Part shown: positions 35,130 to 47,100 of the stretch, one piece after another
Layout of the letters: every line of letters begins with the position of its first letter
Position numbering within the stretch: the first letter of the stretch is position 1
DNA from: Blastomussa wellsi
Lineage: Eukaryota > Cnidaria > Anthozoa > Scleractinia > Plerogyridae
Assembly: GCA_947652115.1 (NCBI GenBank)
Contig: OX393572.1
Span: 1,486,102 to 1,550,101, forward strand
DNA length: 64,000 bases
Direction: 5' to 3'
Notes under the pieces: generated by a model
Told to the model about the DNA's origin: nothing
The model's database searches: none
What the model saw: the letters and a program-made list of their open reading frames with translations, nothing else
Program-made: the position numbers and the translations under genes

Positions 35130-35250
35130 ATCCTCGGAGACCCAAGGGCGGTTAGTCGGGCGACTCGAAGTAAACTTCCGTTCGCTCCGATTACGTTGCT
35201 CGGTAATATGCCTCGTGTCGCCCGATCTACCGCCCCAGGTCTCCGAGGAT
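35130..35250. mobile_element. Short inverted-repeat element (ATCCTCGGAGACC ends)
   Basis: ATCCTCGGAGACC at the left and GGTCTCCGAGGAT at the right are perfect 13-bp inverted ends, 121 bp in total. The internal GGGCGGTAGT-like words are also partly mirrored. No target duplication is evident. Confidence 0.65.
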
Positions 35251-35618
35251 GAGCACCGTAGCGCATTATGTTACAAACGTTTTTATTGATACGCAGCGTG
35301 AACACGATTAGAGATATTGACTACGCCAACCTGTACTATAAGAAATCATAGTTTTTCTAGCACATTGTTACCTTTTAATTTGTATCTTGTCTGTAAGCTT
35401 TAATTGTTATCGTGTTTAAATAAAGACTTTGTATTGTATTGTATTAAACTATTCCTCACCTTACTCGTCCAAAAAGAACGCCTGATCGGAGGTTACTCTA
35501 AAAATTCCTTGTCAGTTTTGTTTAAATTTGTTCTTACCGTTATAATTTCATAAACAATGTTAAAATCGATTTGAAATGCAACAGCCAGCTTTGAAAATAA
35601 GCTGCGATAGATTTTTAT

Positions 35619-35767
35619 GGTTTACCTCGGTGTAAAAACCTGTTTCTTTTCTCTTTGTTTTTGATCTTTTTCTGTTCTATATTGTTTCTAGGTTCTTTGT
35701 TGTCTTGTCCGTTCTTTGTTTTACGTCACTCGTGAGTTTCACAGGTTTTTACACTGAGGATGAGCCG
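35619..35767 (-). mobile_element. Short inverted-repeat element, copy 2 (see 16761-16911)
   Basis: The reverse complement runs CGGCTCATCCTCAGTGTAAA to TACACCGAGGTAAAC and shares the GACGTAAAACAAAGAACG-like interior with copy 1. The two copies are about 19 kb apart in opposite orientation. Confidence 0.7.
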
Positions 35768-37105
35768 ATTTTTAAATGACAGAACCTTTTTCATTAGCAG
35801 AACAGAATTCGAAGTGAACTTTCCTTGCACGCAATTACCACACTGAGAAGCGCTAATAGGAAGAAATTTGTGTTACTATCACTGATTTTCTCCCGGGGAC
35901 AGGGTATGGTTTTTGACCCCTCAGTCGAACAGGTGTATAATGCAAGCGAGCTACCAGTCTGTCTAAACAGGGTATGGCTTCAAGACTTTCCTCTAGTTTT
36001 AATTTTAGCCCGTCATCAGTCAACATAAGATTATTTTCAGGACTAGGTTAGCGCTATAGTATAAAAAAAACATTTTCCTTTGTCCTAAGCAGGGTAGGTG
36101 TTTGACGTTATTTTTGTCCTAAACAGGGGGTCAGGATTTCAAACCTCCGACGGCACCCCTATACCCAAACATGGGTCAAGTACCCCTCTCCCCCAGGGAG
36201 GGATTTTCTAAATTTTTTCCAAAATAAACATCTAGCAAATTTCTTTGTGATCGCACAGTTAATCGTTAAGCTTAGCATAGAAATAAGGCAAAAATAAGGC
36301 TAACCAGGCCAAACTAAACGAAAAAGTTCAAATGTTTCAAATGGAGCGAATGACTGAACACCTCTGCTTTGTGAATTCGACAAGCTTTATGAGTTTGTAG
36401 AACGACTTTCTCAGGTTTGTTTCAAAACCAGTTTAAATTATCCCTACCTACCACTGCGAAGTGTTCGAATTTTCTTGAAAAATGTGCAATAGCAAAATAC
36501 ACCAATTTTCGGTCTCTTGATACAAAATTATTGAATTTACGCTTCTTTCAGTATAGTGGCGTAAAAATGGAGATATCGGTACGATCACAAACAAAGATTA
36601 AGTGAGCCGCTTTTTAAACACGATTAAAGTATCTAAATTTAAAGAGATTGGCGAATCTAAAGCAGAAAACACCGTTCTTTGGGTGGGGTCTAGTAACGGA
36701 ACTGCCGCGCGAATTCCATATAAATATCACTTACCGTATGTACAGATTGTTTAAACGAGAATTCATTAATCGCCCATGCTCAAAACAAATTGTAAAACAA
36801 AGATTATACACGGTGTTTACTGGGTAAGTCAATTTCAGGATTTTCGCTTTGCCTCGTTACGAAGCGGCGAGGATTTGACAGCTGAAGCACATGGTTTCCA
36901 TTTACAATCGCTTTCAAAACTGTCAATCAAATCCAGAAAGGCTCTTGCTGATTGGTCAATATCAAGAAACCATTTGAGTGCTTCTGTAAGCAGCTGTCTC
37001 CTCGAACTTATCGTTGTCATAAGGAGAGTCCGCGAATGTGAAAACACTGTTTTCGCGGACACAAAAAACGCTTTGTAAAACAATCATCGAACAATTTTGT
37101 GCGTA

Positions 37106-38819
37106 ATGACCGCCATGACGTTACATCGGGGACAAATGGAGTATATTCAACCGCCGCAGACTAACTCACAGGTAAAATGAAGTATGCCTTTTGTGTTTCA
37201 TTGTAATTTGGAACACGGTGCACATCTTCTCAAACTCACACCCCCTTTCTTGTGCCCGCCCACTAAACGCTTTTAATCGACAGGAAATCCAACCCTCTCC
37301 TCTGGCTCTGCTAGCAGCGACTTGCAGCAAGATAGGACAAGGGTTTGAAGCGCCACATAACGTTTTGCAAGCGCCCGTAAACCAGCTCACAACACACCAA
37401 GAGTTCGCGACCTCGTGGGCTTCCGAACAAGGTGCTTCGTCGCACGCGAACGATGATGTGTTCCATTCGAACACGACGAACGTTCTCCAGGCTCAAAGTC
37501 ACCCCAACACGGGTTTTTATACCTCCATAAGCCAGGTGGAACCAAGCCAGATGTATTATGCAGCCGTTGCAACAAGTTCCGGCGAGCAAAACGTCGGCAC
37601 ACTTTCTCAACAACAATCGCTCGTGACAAGCAGCGAGGCAACTGTTAATCTCGCGTATTCGCCGGAATACGATTTGACTAAAGCGGTAGAAGGCGCTTGG
37701 ACGGCCATAAAATCGGACTCAGGAGAATCAAACGCTGGAATTGGAACGCAGTGGTGGCAAGGAAAGCCTTTATCGTGGGCGAAAAGCACAAGTAGCCCTT
37801 CGCATCAGTTTGTTGTATCATCACCTTCAACGGTGGGAAATGACGACCCAGGTATGCCGATGTTGCAACAACAACAGCAAGAAACAACGATGGAAAGTCC
37901 ATCTCAAAATCCTGCCTATGTCCAAGTAACTAGGACTCCTCAAGGGCAGATTATTTTAACGCAAGAAAGCTCCGAACCGAATAAGTGGCTCTCTACCGGA
38001 ACGTTAAACGTTATCGCGGCGCCATCAAACGCAACAAACGGAAACGGAGCTATTCAAGTCCAAGTACAACAGCCTGAAAGCCCACAAGAAGCGCAAAATG
38101 TCAACATAACCGAAGTAAACGTCAGCCCATCGAGCAATCGGCGACTTCGCCGTGTCGCCTGCACTTGTCCAAATTGTAGAGAGGGGGAAGGAAGGACAGC
38201 TGATGGTCGAAAGCAGCATATCTGTCATATTCCTGGCTGCGGTAAAGTTTATGGAAAAACGTCGCATTTGCGAGCGCATCTTCGATGGCATACTGGTGAG
38301 CGGCCATTTGTGTGCAACTGGCTGTTTTGCGGGAAAAGATTCACCCGTTCGGACGAATTGCAGCGGCATCGCAGAACTCACACGGGCGAGAAGCGATTTG
38401 TGTGTACAGAATGCGGCAAGAGGTTTATGAGAAGCGATCATTTATCTAAACACGTAAAGACACATTCGAACGGAAAGGCAGTGAAAAGTAATTCGACTCA
38501 GGGAACGGAACCCATTGCTATTCGACCGATTCCGCGGCAAGAACTACAAGACATTCCATCTATTCAACCGCGGCCGGAAGAAATGAAGAATACTGAAAAC
38601 GACGGCTCGACTGTCGTTGGAGTAGATCTGCCCGATGTTGCGGTTGCAGTTGAGCAAAATCAATTGTCTGAAAATGAATATTTTACTGGCGACGCTACAG
38701 AACATTATTTGAGCGATATGAGTGTTGCACACGAGTTTGTTGCGGTTCGAATGGACGGAACACAAGGCGCTGCTATTTTAGTTGCTCAAAATATTAGCAT
38801 GGCCCCACAAGGTGTTTAG
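37106..38819 (+). CDS. Sp1-4-class C2H2 zinc-finger transcription factor
   Basis: A sequence-specific nuclear activator or repressor that binds GC/GT boxes. Two coding exons: 37106-37171 (22 codons, ending CAG|GTAAAA) and 37284-38819 (acceptor CGACAG), giving 533 aa. The SP box [14 protein letters not shown] is at residues 27-40. A long Gln/Ser/Thr-rich activation region follows (Q-runs near residue 215). The Btd box [10 protein letters not shown] is at about 311-320, and three C2H2 fingers span about 335-416 ([49 protein letters not shown]). SP box plus Btd box make this Sp, not KLF. The glutamine-rich N-terminal half and the roughly 115-residue C-terminal tail favour the Sp1-4 group over Sp5 or Sp6-9. 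Which vertebrate Sp it matches is not decidable here. The upstream ATG is used because it keeps the SP box in the usual N-terminal place. Confidence 0.93.
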
Positions 38820-38867
38820 CGGTGAAAGGAGGAAATGAACAAATTCTCCTAAATATTCTGCCCTAAA

Positions 38868-38873
38868 AATAAA
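38868..38873 (+). terminator. Polyadenylation signal, Sp factor
   Basis: AATAAA shortly after the stop codon of the Sp gene. Confidence 0.4.
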
Positions 38874-40289
38874 TCTGCATTCAAAGTATAACATCACTGC
38901 TGGTCTTTAGTATCTAATTATTTGAAGTGTATGTGTCGGTAAACATTGATAAGTTTATATAAACGCGCAAAAGTTGTATAACTTTCGCCTATTCGGGTTC
39001 AAGTGATTTTGTATTTCAGTGTTACTAAAATCGACCAGTATGTTAATCAATTTGGATCACAGCCAATTGGTGTTCTTCACATTTATTCAAATAGGGTCTA
39101 TTTAATTTGTAGATATGTATGGTGCAAGCAAAGCGATATTTTATAATATGCAGATGAGTTAGTCTTTACTGATACCCAAATTTTTAACCCACGAAAGGCT
39201 GACACCAACTTTTTAAATTATTTTACCAAGGGTATAAAATTTGTAATTATATTTACAAATATTGAATCACCAATTCAAGACGAAGAAATGGTGAAGTATT
39301 TTTTTTTCTGCATACTTCTTTTACTCAAGGCCTTATAAATCCTGTTTCACTTATTTATTTTATGTTTCCTGTTTTTACATGAAATTTAAAATGATTTAAA
39401 AGGTTGACCTTGCAGATGGAGACCTTGGTGCTACCAGGGGTGATATATAAAATGAGGTTGTCGTGAAAACTGTAGTTTTAAAATACACAGGGAAAATTAA
39501 AATTATTGCTATTTAGCTTCATATCCCCTTTTACATAAACTTGGGAACTGTCAGACATTTCCCAGCATTTTGGGGAGGGGGTAATCTGAGTGCTTGTGTG
39601 ACTCAAAAGTTGTTGTAAACTTGCATATACCCTTTCCTGACTGTAATTGGTAAAAGAAACAAATGATTGTTTCTGTATATTATGCAAGCTATTTTTATTG
39701 AACTTGTCAAGGAATTCATTAAATGCTTTCAAGGTGTAAAGTTGTTTTTCCATTATTAAAACCTCCTTTAATTATAGCATTTCTTGGGTTTGTCATGAGC
39801 ATTTTTCTCACCTGGCCTCAGTGCAAGCTGGTAAGTTTCACCTTTCACAGAGAGGGCGGATTCAGAAAATAGGAAACATTGATCCCAATCCCTTTAGGTA
39901 TTGCTTCTCGGAGATGGTGGCCAGATATGAGAACAACATTGTGTATTTCCAGGAAATATCTATACTCCCTCCCACCTTCATAGAAGGAATTGGAAATTCC
40001 TTGGGGTGGGAGGTTGTCAAAGGCCTGAATGTGAAGCTTCATTGGAATTTCAGTGGTGTGAGAGCAGACTTGTACCCAGTTTCTATTTATAGTTTCTGGG
40101 GGCGAGAGAAGTCCCTTCCTATGACACCCTCTGTGTGTTAATCTTTGTTATCTTAACCCGAACCGTAATGGTCAGCACACAGTTGGCAAAAATGAAATGA
40201 AGACTGTTGAATTGAAATATTCAATAAAGCAACCAACTAATGGTAGTTCCAGACAATCTCCATTCTCCCCCAACAGAAGGACCAAAAAC

Positions 40290-40454
40290 CAGTGGCGGAT
40301 CCAGGGGGAGGGTCGGAGGGGTCTGGACCCCCCTTTCCAAACTGACTTTTTTCTTTTTACTACTTGTCTGACGCTAAAATTCTCGCATCGACAGGATCGT
40401 CTATTATTATTCAACTTTGGACACCCCTATCAAAAGTTCCTGGATCTGCCTCTG
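40290..40454. mobile_element. MITE with CAGTGGCGGATCCAGG end
   Basis: Left CAGTGGCGGATCCAGG and right CCTGGATCTGCCTCTG are inverted with a few mismatches. The CAG...CTG termini suggest hAT. Only a weak AAAAC match flanks the two ends. A related, more decayed sequence seems present at 33908-34018. Confidence 0.6.
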
Positions 40455-41120
40455 AAAACTCTAGAGAAATGTATGAAACAGTTTGTATTGGATAATGTAG
40501 CTATGGATAATTTTAAATGGAACTGCACTGAAAAAAAGGCCATGAACCTTTACTAAAGACATGCCTGTGTGAAATACAAATACCTGTACTTTTTTGAGTC
40601 CTGACCTGAGGTTGTGACCAGTTCCTGGCAGATTAGAAAGTGATAGGAGCCTGGGCCTAGTTATTGTTCACAGTTTGGCCCTCCCACCCCTGCCCCGGCC
40701 CTTAACGTGGGAGACGGTCGAACTAGAAACCTTCACCATATTGAAATTAAAATTCGCAAAACAAGATGAACGGCAGGTATAATCTACAGGAATTTAATAT
40801 TTTAACTGCTCGGCAGCTAAATTTTGATTATTTTATAAGTTAAAAAGAAGAAGAAAGAGAACCTATGAAAATACGATGAATGTTTCGATGCGGAAGACAG
40901 CGATGCATTTTCCCGCCAAATGTAATCAGCTGAGCATTGACCAATCAGAGTGCATGTTCTATTTCATTGGCACAGCGATCAATGAAAATTATTCAGCGGC
41001 GAACACAACAGAGCATGCTTTGTTATGTTGTTCCGCCATTTTGTCAGAATTGCATCAACTGTTGCAACGTTTGAAAGCAGGTTATTTCTACGGTATTTTT
41101 GTGTTTCATTCCGTTTCAAC

Positions 41121-44100
41121 ATGCCTCCGAAGAAGAAGGAAGAGGAGAAGCCAACTCCATTAATGGGCCGATTTGGAACGTCGTTGAAATGTGGGATCGT
41201 CGGGCTTCCAAATGTAGGGTAAGATTGCTCACGTGGAACGATTGATCATAGAGAGTATTTTATTTTGGTTTTATCGAAGCCTGTTGTTTATCCACGTGTA
41301 ATTTTCAGGAAATCAACATTTTTCAATGTGTTAACCAAGAGTGCAGCTTCAGCAGAAAATTTTCCCTTCTGTACAATAGGTTAGTGTATATTATAAAGTG
41401 CACTATTTCGTACGTACTAGACCTTGTTATAATTTACACGTACGGCTTAGGAAATCCAGAGATTATAGTATTAATGCGAGAAATCTAGTGTTCATTATTG
41501 CCATCAGGACCTATTGTTTGACCGATTTGCATCTCAGTGACTCGGAATAGTTGCAAGACAGATAAATATTGAGATATACTAATACAGTCAGTCACCTACA
41601 AGACAGAGAACTGGTGTTGGTCTCTGCATGTCTTAACTCTCTATGAGCCAAAGACTTCTCTAAGGTGGCAGGGTACAGCGAAGTTCAATTTTCCAACTTG
41701 CCCTTCAGGCAAGCTGTAACCTGGATATACTAGCCTGGAGGTCTTTTCCACTAGCCCGGAAAAAATTCTCAGAAGTGTGATGAATTAATTAATTAATTAA
41801 TTAAATAATTCGTAAAAAACGATCACTTGTTGGGCAAGTGAAGGATAAAATCCACTAGCCCGGAGCTATCGGACACCACCTTCCATGTACGCTGAGATTG
41901 CCCAAAGTGCGAGATATGTCCAGAAATGCACGCACTGGCGAAAATGGCGAATTTGGCGAAATTTCGCCAGAGTTGAAGATTTGAGAGAATGAGCGAAAGA
42001 GAAGGGTCCGACGAAAGCGGTGAATTCGGCGAAAACGGCGAATTTGGCGAAAATGGCGACTTTGGCGAAATTTCGCCAGAGTTGAAGATTTGAGAGAATG
42101 AGCGAAAGAGAAGGGTCCGACGAAAGCGGCGAATTCGGCGAAAACGGCGAATTTGGCGAAAATGGCGAATTTGGCGAAATTTCGCCAGAGTTGAAGATTT
42201 GAGAGAATGAGCGAAAGAGAAGGGTCCGACGAAAGCGGCGAAAACGGCGAATTTGGCGAAAATGGCGAATTTGGCGAAATTTCGCCAGAGTTGAAGATTT
42301 GAGAGAATGAGCGAAAGAGAAGGGTCCGACGAAAGCGGCGAATTCGGCGAAAACGGCGAATTTGGCGAAAATGGCGAATTTGGCGAAATTTCGCCAGAGT
42401 TGAAGATTTGAGAGAATGAGCGAAAGAGAAGGGTCCGACGAAAGCGGCGAATTCGGCGAAAACGGCGAATTTGGCGAAAATGGCGACTTTGGCGAAATTT
42501 CGCCAGAGTTGAAGATTTGAGAGAATGAGCGAAAGAGAAGGGTCCGACGAAAGCGGCGAATTCGGCGAAAACGGCGAATTTGGCGAAAATGGCGAATTTG
42601 GCGAAATTTCGCCAGAGTTGAAGATTTGAGAGAATGAGCGAAAGAGAAGGGTCCGACGAAAGCGGCGAATTCGGCGAAAACGGCGAATTTGGCGAAAATG
42701 GCGATTACAAGAGAAAGTAGCTCAAATTCAGAGTGTTCAAACTTCGAGTAGGCATACGTTTTATCCTTCGTGTAGTGTGCACGAAAGTACAAAATCTGGC
42801 AGGCGTTCTTAACAATCGAAGAAATGAGCAACTAGTGCGAGTTTCTTATCTTTTCTTTAAGAGTACTGACGTGAAATTTATTTGTTTAATTCCTAGCAGC
42901 GATAAGATAGAATTAAGGTTATATGTGTTTGTTTCAAGTTTACAAGACAAAATAGATCAAATTCAGGGTGTTGAAATGTTTCGGCGCCGGGTCTTCGAGC
43001 AGGCATACGATTTAGGCTTCATGTGGTGTGAGAATCGAAGAAATGAGGGACTAGTGCGAGTTTCATATCGTACTGACGTGATATTTATTCTTTTTAATAC
43101 CGTACGTGAGCGTGAACACATGTCAGGTCAATCAATGCTTGCCTTGTGTCCTGCTTCTTGGGTCATCAGTTCGTGGTGGCTTGTGCAAAAAGCGTCGAAG
43201 GAGTCCCCGCGCGCTGTAGGAACGAAGCTAAAAACGACTGCAAGGGAGACTACGCGCGCTGGTAATGCTTGCTTTAAAACTCCTATTTCTTCGTAAATGC
43301 AATATTGTTCGCATAAGTTTGGCGAACACATGCTTGGTCAATCAATGCTTGCCTTGTATCCTGCTTCTTCGTTCATCAGTTCTTGGTTATTCGTGGAAAA
43401 AGCGTTGAAGGAGTTCCCGCGCGCTGTGGTGACGAAAACAGCTGCAAGGGAGACTGCGCGTGCTGGGAATCTTAGCTTTAAAACTCCTGGGCCCGGTTGC
43501 ATAAAAATACTAAAATTACGTGAGATTTTCTGCAGCTATTCCCTGTTCTCTGTGTTTTCTCACCTGCTTATAAGGAGATATCGAGGGAAAATGTACTAAA
43601 GAGCATTGGTAAAACCGGATAACGCTTTGAAAACATTCACGGGAACGCAAGAAGCAAATGCAGAATTTAGGCGAATTTGGGAAAATGTCGCCAAATTCGT
43701 CAAATTTGCCAATTTTGCCAAGATCGCCAAATCTGCCATCAAGTTTGGCTTTGCTGAGTTTTGCTCATTTGCATAAGTTTGGCAGTTTGGCGAATTTGGC
43801 AAAATTTTGTCAAATTCGTCAAATTTGCCAATTTTGCCAGAATCGCCAAATCTGCCAACATGTTTGGCCTCGCTGAGTTTCGCTCATTTGCATAAGTTTG
43901 GCAGTTTGGCGAATTTGGCGAAAATGGCGAAAATTCGTCAAATTTGCCAATTTTGCCAGAATTGCCAAATCTGCCAACATGTTTGGCTTCGCTGAGTTTC
44001 GCTCATTTGCATAAGTTTGGCAGTTTGGCGAAAATGGCGAAAATTCGTCAAATTTGCCAATTTTGCCAGAATCGCCAAATCTGCCAACATGTTTGGCTTC

Positions 44101-47100
44101 GCTGAGTTTCGCTCATTTGCATAAGTTTGGCAGTTTGGCGAATTTGGCAAAATTTTGTCAAATTCGTCAAATTTGCCAATTTTGCCAGAATCGCCAAATC
44201 TGCCAACACGTTTGGCTTCGCTGAGTTTCGCTCATTTGCATAAGTTTGGCAGTTTGGCGAAAATTTGCCAATTTTGCCAAAATCGCCAAATCTGCCAACT
44301 TTGAGCCCATGGCAAAATCTTGCCAAATTCGTCATTTTCGCCATTGCGTGCATTTCTGGACATAAGTGCAAAGTGCCTATGTATGGAAAGGAAATTACAT
44401 CATGGATTGTTACAATGAAATTTGGATTTAAATATACATGTAACGTTTAACATTTTTGTTGGCCACTTTGTCCATATGCTCTTCTTTTGTGCTAATTAAC
44501 TTTTCCTCCATTCTTTTCAGATCCTAATGAAAATAAGTATCATCCAATTAATAGTTAAGTCATTCAGGTGACTTTGAAAATGTTGCCATGTTAGTTAGGC
44601 AGTGTTACATGTATGTGCAGTTGTGATCACCCTGGTTTTATGTTGTTTGCTACCAGTAAAATCACATCAACATGGATGATGACCCGAATTAAGCTGCAAG
44701 GCGTCTCCTTACTTTGTCTGAATTTTATTTCTGAATTTTGTTTCTATACCTACTCTTTTTAGTTAACTTCCAGATTTTTGATTTCTGTAAACTTGTATAC
44801 GTACTCTCTCTGGTTAATTTCCTGATTTCTGTTAACTTCTATACTTACCTTTTTCTTTTTAGTTAAGACATGACCCACCTAGATTAGCTAGCTACCTGTG
44901 GGCATGTCCAATTTGTTAAAATAATTATTAGAAAATAAAAGAATGTATGTAGGTCAAATATTAAGCAAAAATGCTTAAGTCCAGGTCAAATTACTTTTAA
45001 TATTCCATGGTTTAGTATTGGGGATGTGGTTGTACTGCATACACCATATTTTAATATGCATAGACAAGTCAAATATGTCAGTAAAATGTGCTTTTTTACG
45101 AAGATTATTTATTGTTGATATTTGTAAGGAACGCATTAATTTAGTATGTAAAATAATTATTTCTAAATTTGTGTTTCTTCCCATGCACGTCGAGTGGCTG
45201 TTCCGGATGAGAGATGGGATTTTCTGTGTGATTTTCACAAGCCTGCAAGGTAAGTTGTTCCTAATTTTGCTTGCAGAGTTTTTTTTTGTCGTTCTTAAAA
45301 AGGGTAGAGGTACATAATAGGTCAAGATTACCCCTATTCAAACTTGGTTTGAACATAGCACTCTCTCCAAAATCAAATAAATGAAACTTTTTTAGCCTTA
45401 GACATCACTCAATCGTGGAACGAAATAAGTGTTAAAAAAGAGGTAAATAGGAAGTATACTGTGTTTCTTTATCCTTGATTTTTAAGCAGATTATTGCTTT
45501 AATTTTTCAGCAAAGTTCCAGCTTTCCTGCATGTGACCGATATTGCTGGCCTGGTTCAAGGAGCGCATGAGGGCAAGGTTAGTCAATTTATGTCTCAGTC
45601 AGCAAGCTTTGGTTTGGTTCACATTGGAGCAGTTATACCATACTGATATGGTAATAATTTTTCACAGGGTTTGGGAAATGCATTTTTATCACACATATGG
45701 GCATGTGACGCGATATTTCACATGATACGTAAGTAAAAGTTCATTTTATTATCTGTCTGATGTTATTTGGTTGTGGATATATTTCTGAACCTTTTCCTCT
45801 TTTCTCAGGTGCATTTGAAGGAGAAGATGTAACACATGTTGAGGGGGAAGTCAATCCTGTGCGAGACTTGGAAATTATTTCAGATGAATTAAGACAAAAG
45901 GTAGATATTAATCAATAACCTTTTACTAACTAAGAGAAGGTGTTGAAAATCTGTTTTTATTATCCAATTGTGCTTCATAGAGTACAAATGACGTCCAAAA
46001 CGAGTACAAATATCATGCGGTATTTGTACTCCAGAGAACCAGTTAGAAATTCGCCCACATGGACATAACAATTTTGCTTCTTGTATAATAAATCTCTTAT
46101 TAGATGTTTTGTTGTTTAGTATAACTGAGAATTTTTACTCGTTGTTTGTATTTTGACTCGCCCTACAGGCTCGTCAAAATACGGCACAACTTGTAAGAAT
46201 ACTCAGCGATACTACACAACAAAACGTCTAATAAGATATATATATTCTATTGTAGGTAAGTAACAGCACTGACTATTCCTAATCAATCATGTAACATTTT
46301 ATAGCCAGTTAGAAAATGGTTTTTATTATTTCCCCCATATTAGATGCAGTGGATGCTACGTCATTGTTAACCCCATCCAACCTTTAATTAAAAATATCTT
46401 TTATTATTAATAAGAACTGCTTATGAAAGCACCTCTCTAAATACTGTTATTTGTTATTTATTTGTTTAATTTTGTCCAAGCCAGAAGAGAGTAATATTTT
46501 AATTATGGAAAAATGATTTTTATTGTATTTTCTATTACAAAGCATTTTATTGTGTTGTTTGTTTTTTCTTGATTAGGATGAAGAATATCTTAAAGACAAA
46601 GTGGTAAGGTCATTGTTTTTGTTGTGTATTTTTATATGATCAAGGAAAAGTAAGAGATTTGCCATTTTGTTTTAAGGGTGTTCTAAAAATCAATTTAAAA
46701 TTTAATGAAAACTGAGGGTTCTGAGAACACTCAATCTTGCCCTTGTCCAGTTTTTCTTTTATTTGTTGCTGTCATTTTTTTCAGACTACAATGGAGAAAA
46801 CAGTTGTGAGAGGAGGCGACAAAAAGAGATTAGGAGAGTATGTGAGTGGATTCCCACTTTTTAACATTTCAACATCAAAATGCAGTGTTTCATTTTACAA
46901 TTAAGTCAACTCTGCCATCTCAAGCACAAGCGTATCTTAAACTTCCTTGTTCTGTCAAACCCAAATTTTCCAAAACGTTTGAGAACTGCCCTTAAACAGC
47001 CAGTATCACAGTAATGCGCATGACTTGTGTGGCCTTGATTGGCATTAAAATGGGTGCCACCATGGGGTTTTGCAGCCGTTTTGGGGTTTCCTGAAAACAT

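Larger units (their letters stand above)
32875..37105. other. Intergenic region PPP1R21 to Sp factor; repeats only
   Basis: Begins with the PPP1R21 3' UTR (AATAAA at 32892-32897). No open frame here has recognisable homology or convincing splice structure. It holds two tiny MITEs (33581, 34989), another inverted-repeat element (35130), the second copy of the CCTCGGTGTAAAA element (35619), a poly(C) run (about 34070-34087) and a retroposon tail near 35420. The last few hundred bases are presumably the Sp promoter. Confidence 0.6.
38820..41120. other. Intergenic region Sp factor to OLA1
   Basis: Starts with the Sp 3' UTR (AATAAA at 38868-38873, only 49 bp past the stop; a longer UTR is possible). 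No gene is visible. A MITE lies at 40290-40454. The last 100 bp are presumably the OLA1 promoter and 5' UTR, with CCGCCATTTTGT (about 41033), a YY1 site in reverse orientation. Confidence 0.55.
41915..44364. mobile_element. 2.45-kb DNA element with long inverted, minisatellite-filled ends
   Basis: Lies in OLA1 intron 2. The left end TATGTCCAGAAATGCACGCA (41915) is mirrored at the right end (TGCGTGCATTTCTGGACATA, to 44364), perfect over 20 bp, and similarity continues through GGCGAAAATGGCGAATTT-type words. Both arms consist of tandem arrays in opposite orientation. AGTGC abuts both outer ends (AGTGCGAGA at 41906-41914, AGTGCAAAG at 44365-44373), perhaps a decayed 9-bp target duplication. The middle (about 42720-43650) shows no transposase. 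It is best read as a non-autonomous fold-back or Mutator-like element. Confidence 0.75.

Noticed and set aside
34858..35289. 143-codon plus-strand open frame
   Set aside because: It runs through two inverted-repeat elements (34989-35057 and 35130-35250), which account for most of its length; no domain seen.
37106..38819. KLF family assignment for the zinc-finger gene
   Set aside because: It has both the SP box ([14 protein letters not shown]) and a Btd box (CTCPNC), which KLF proteins lack.
41866..42831. 321-codon minus-strand open frame with [10 protein letters not shown] / FRQIRRFRR repeats
   Set aside because: It is the translation of the 109-bp tandem array. Because 109 is not a multiple of 3, the three reading frames follow each other in turn, which proves no selection on protein.
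43655..44340. CRISPR-like array
   Set aside because: Units are contiguous tandem repeats of 110-119 bp without unique spacers, in an animal gene intron.
44521..44540. Canonical GT donor at 44537 for OLA1 exon 3
   Set aside because: Using it with the AG at 45193-45194 puts the next exon out of frame (stop within a few codons) and loses the conserved ESRV residues.
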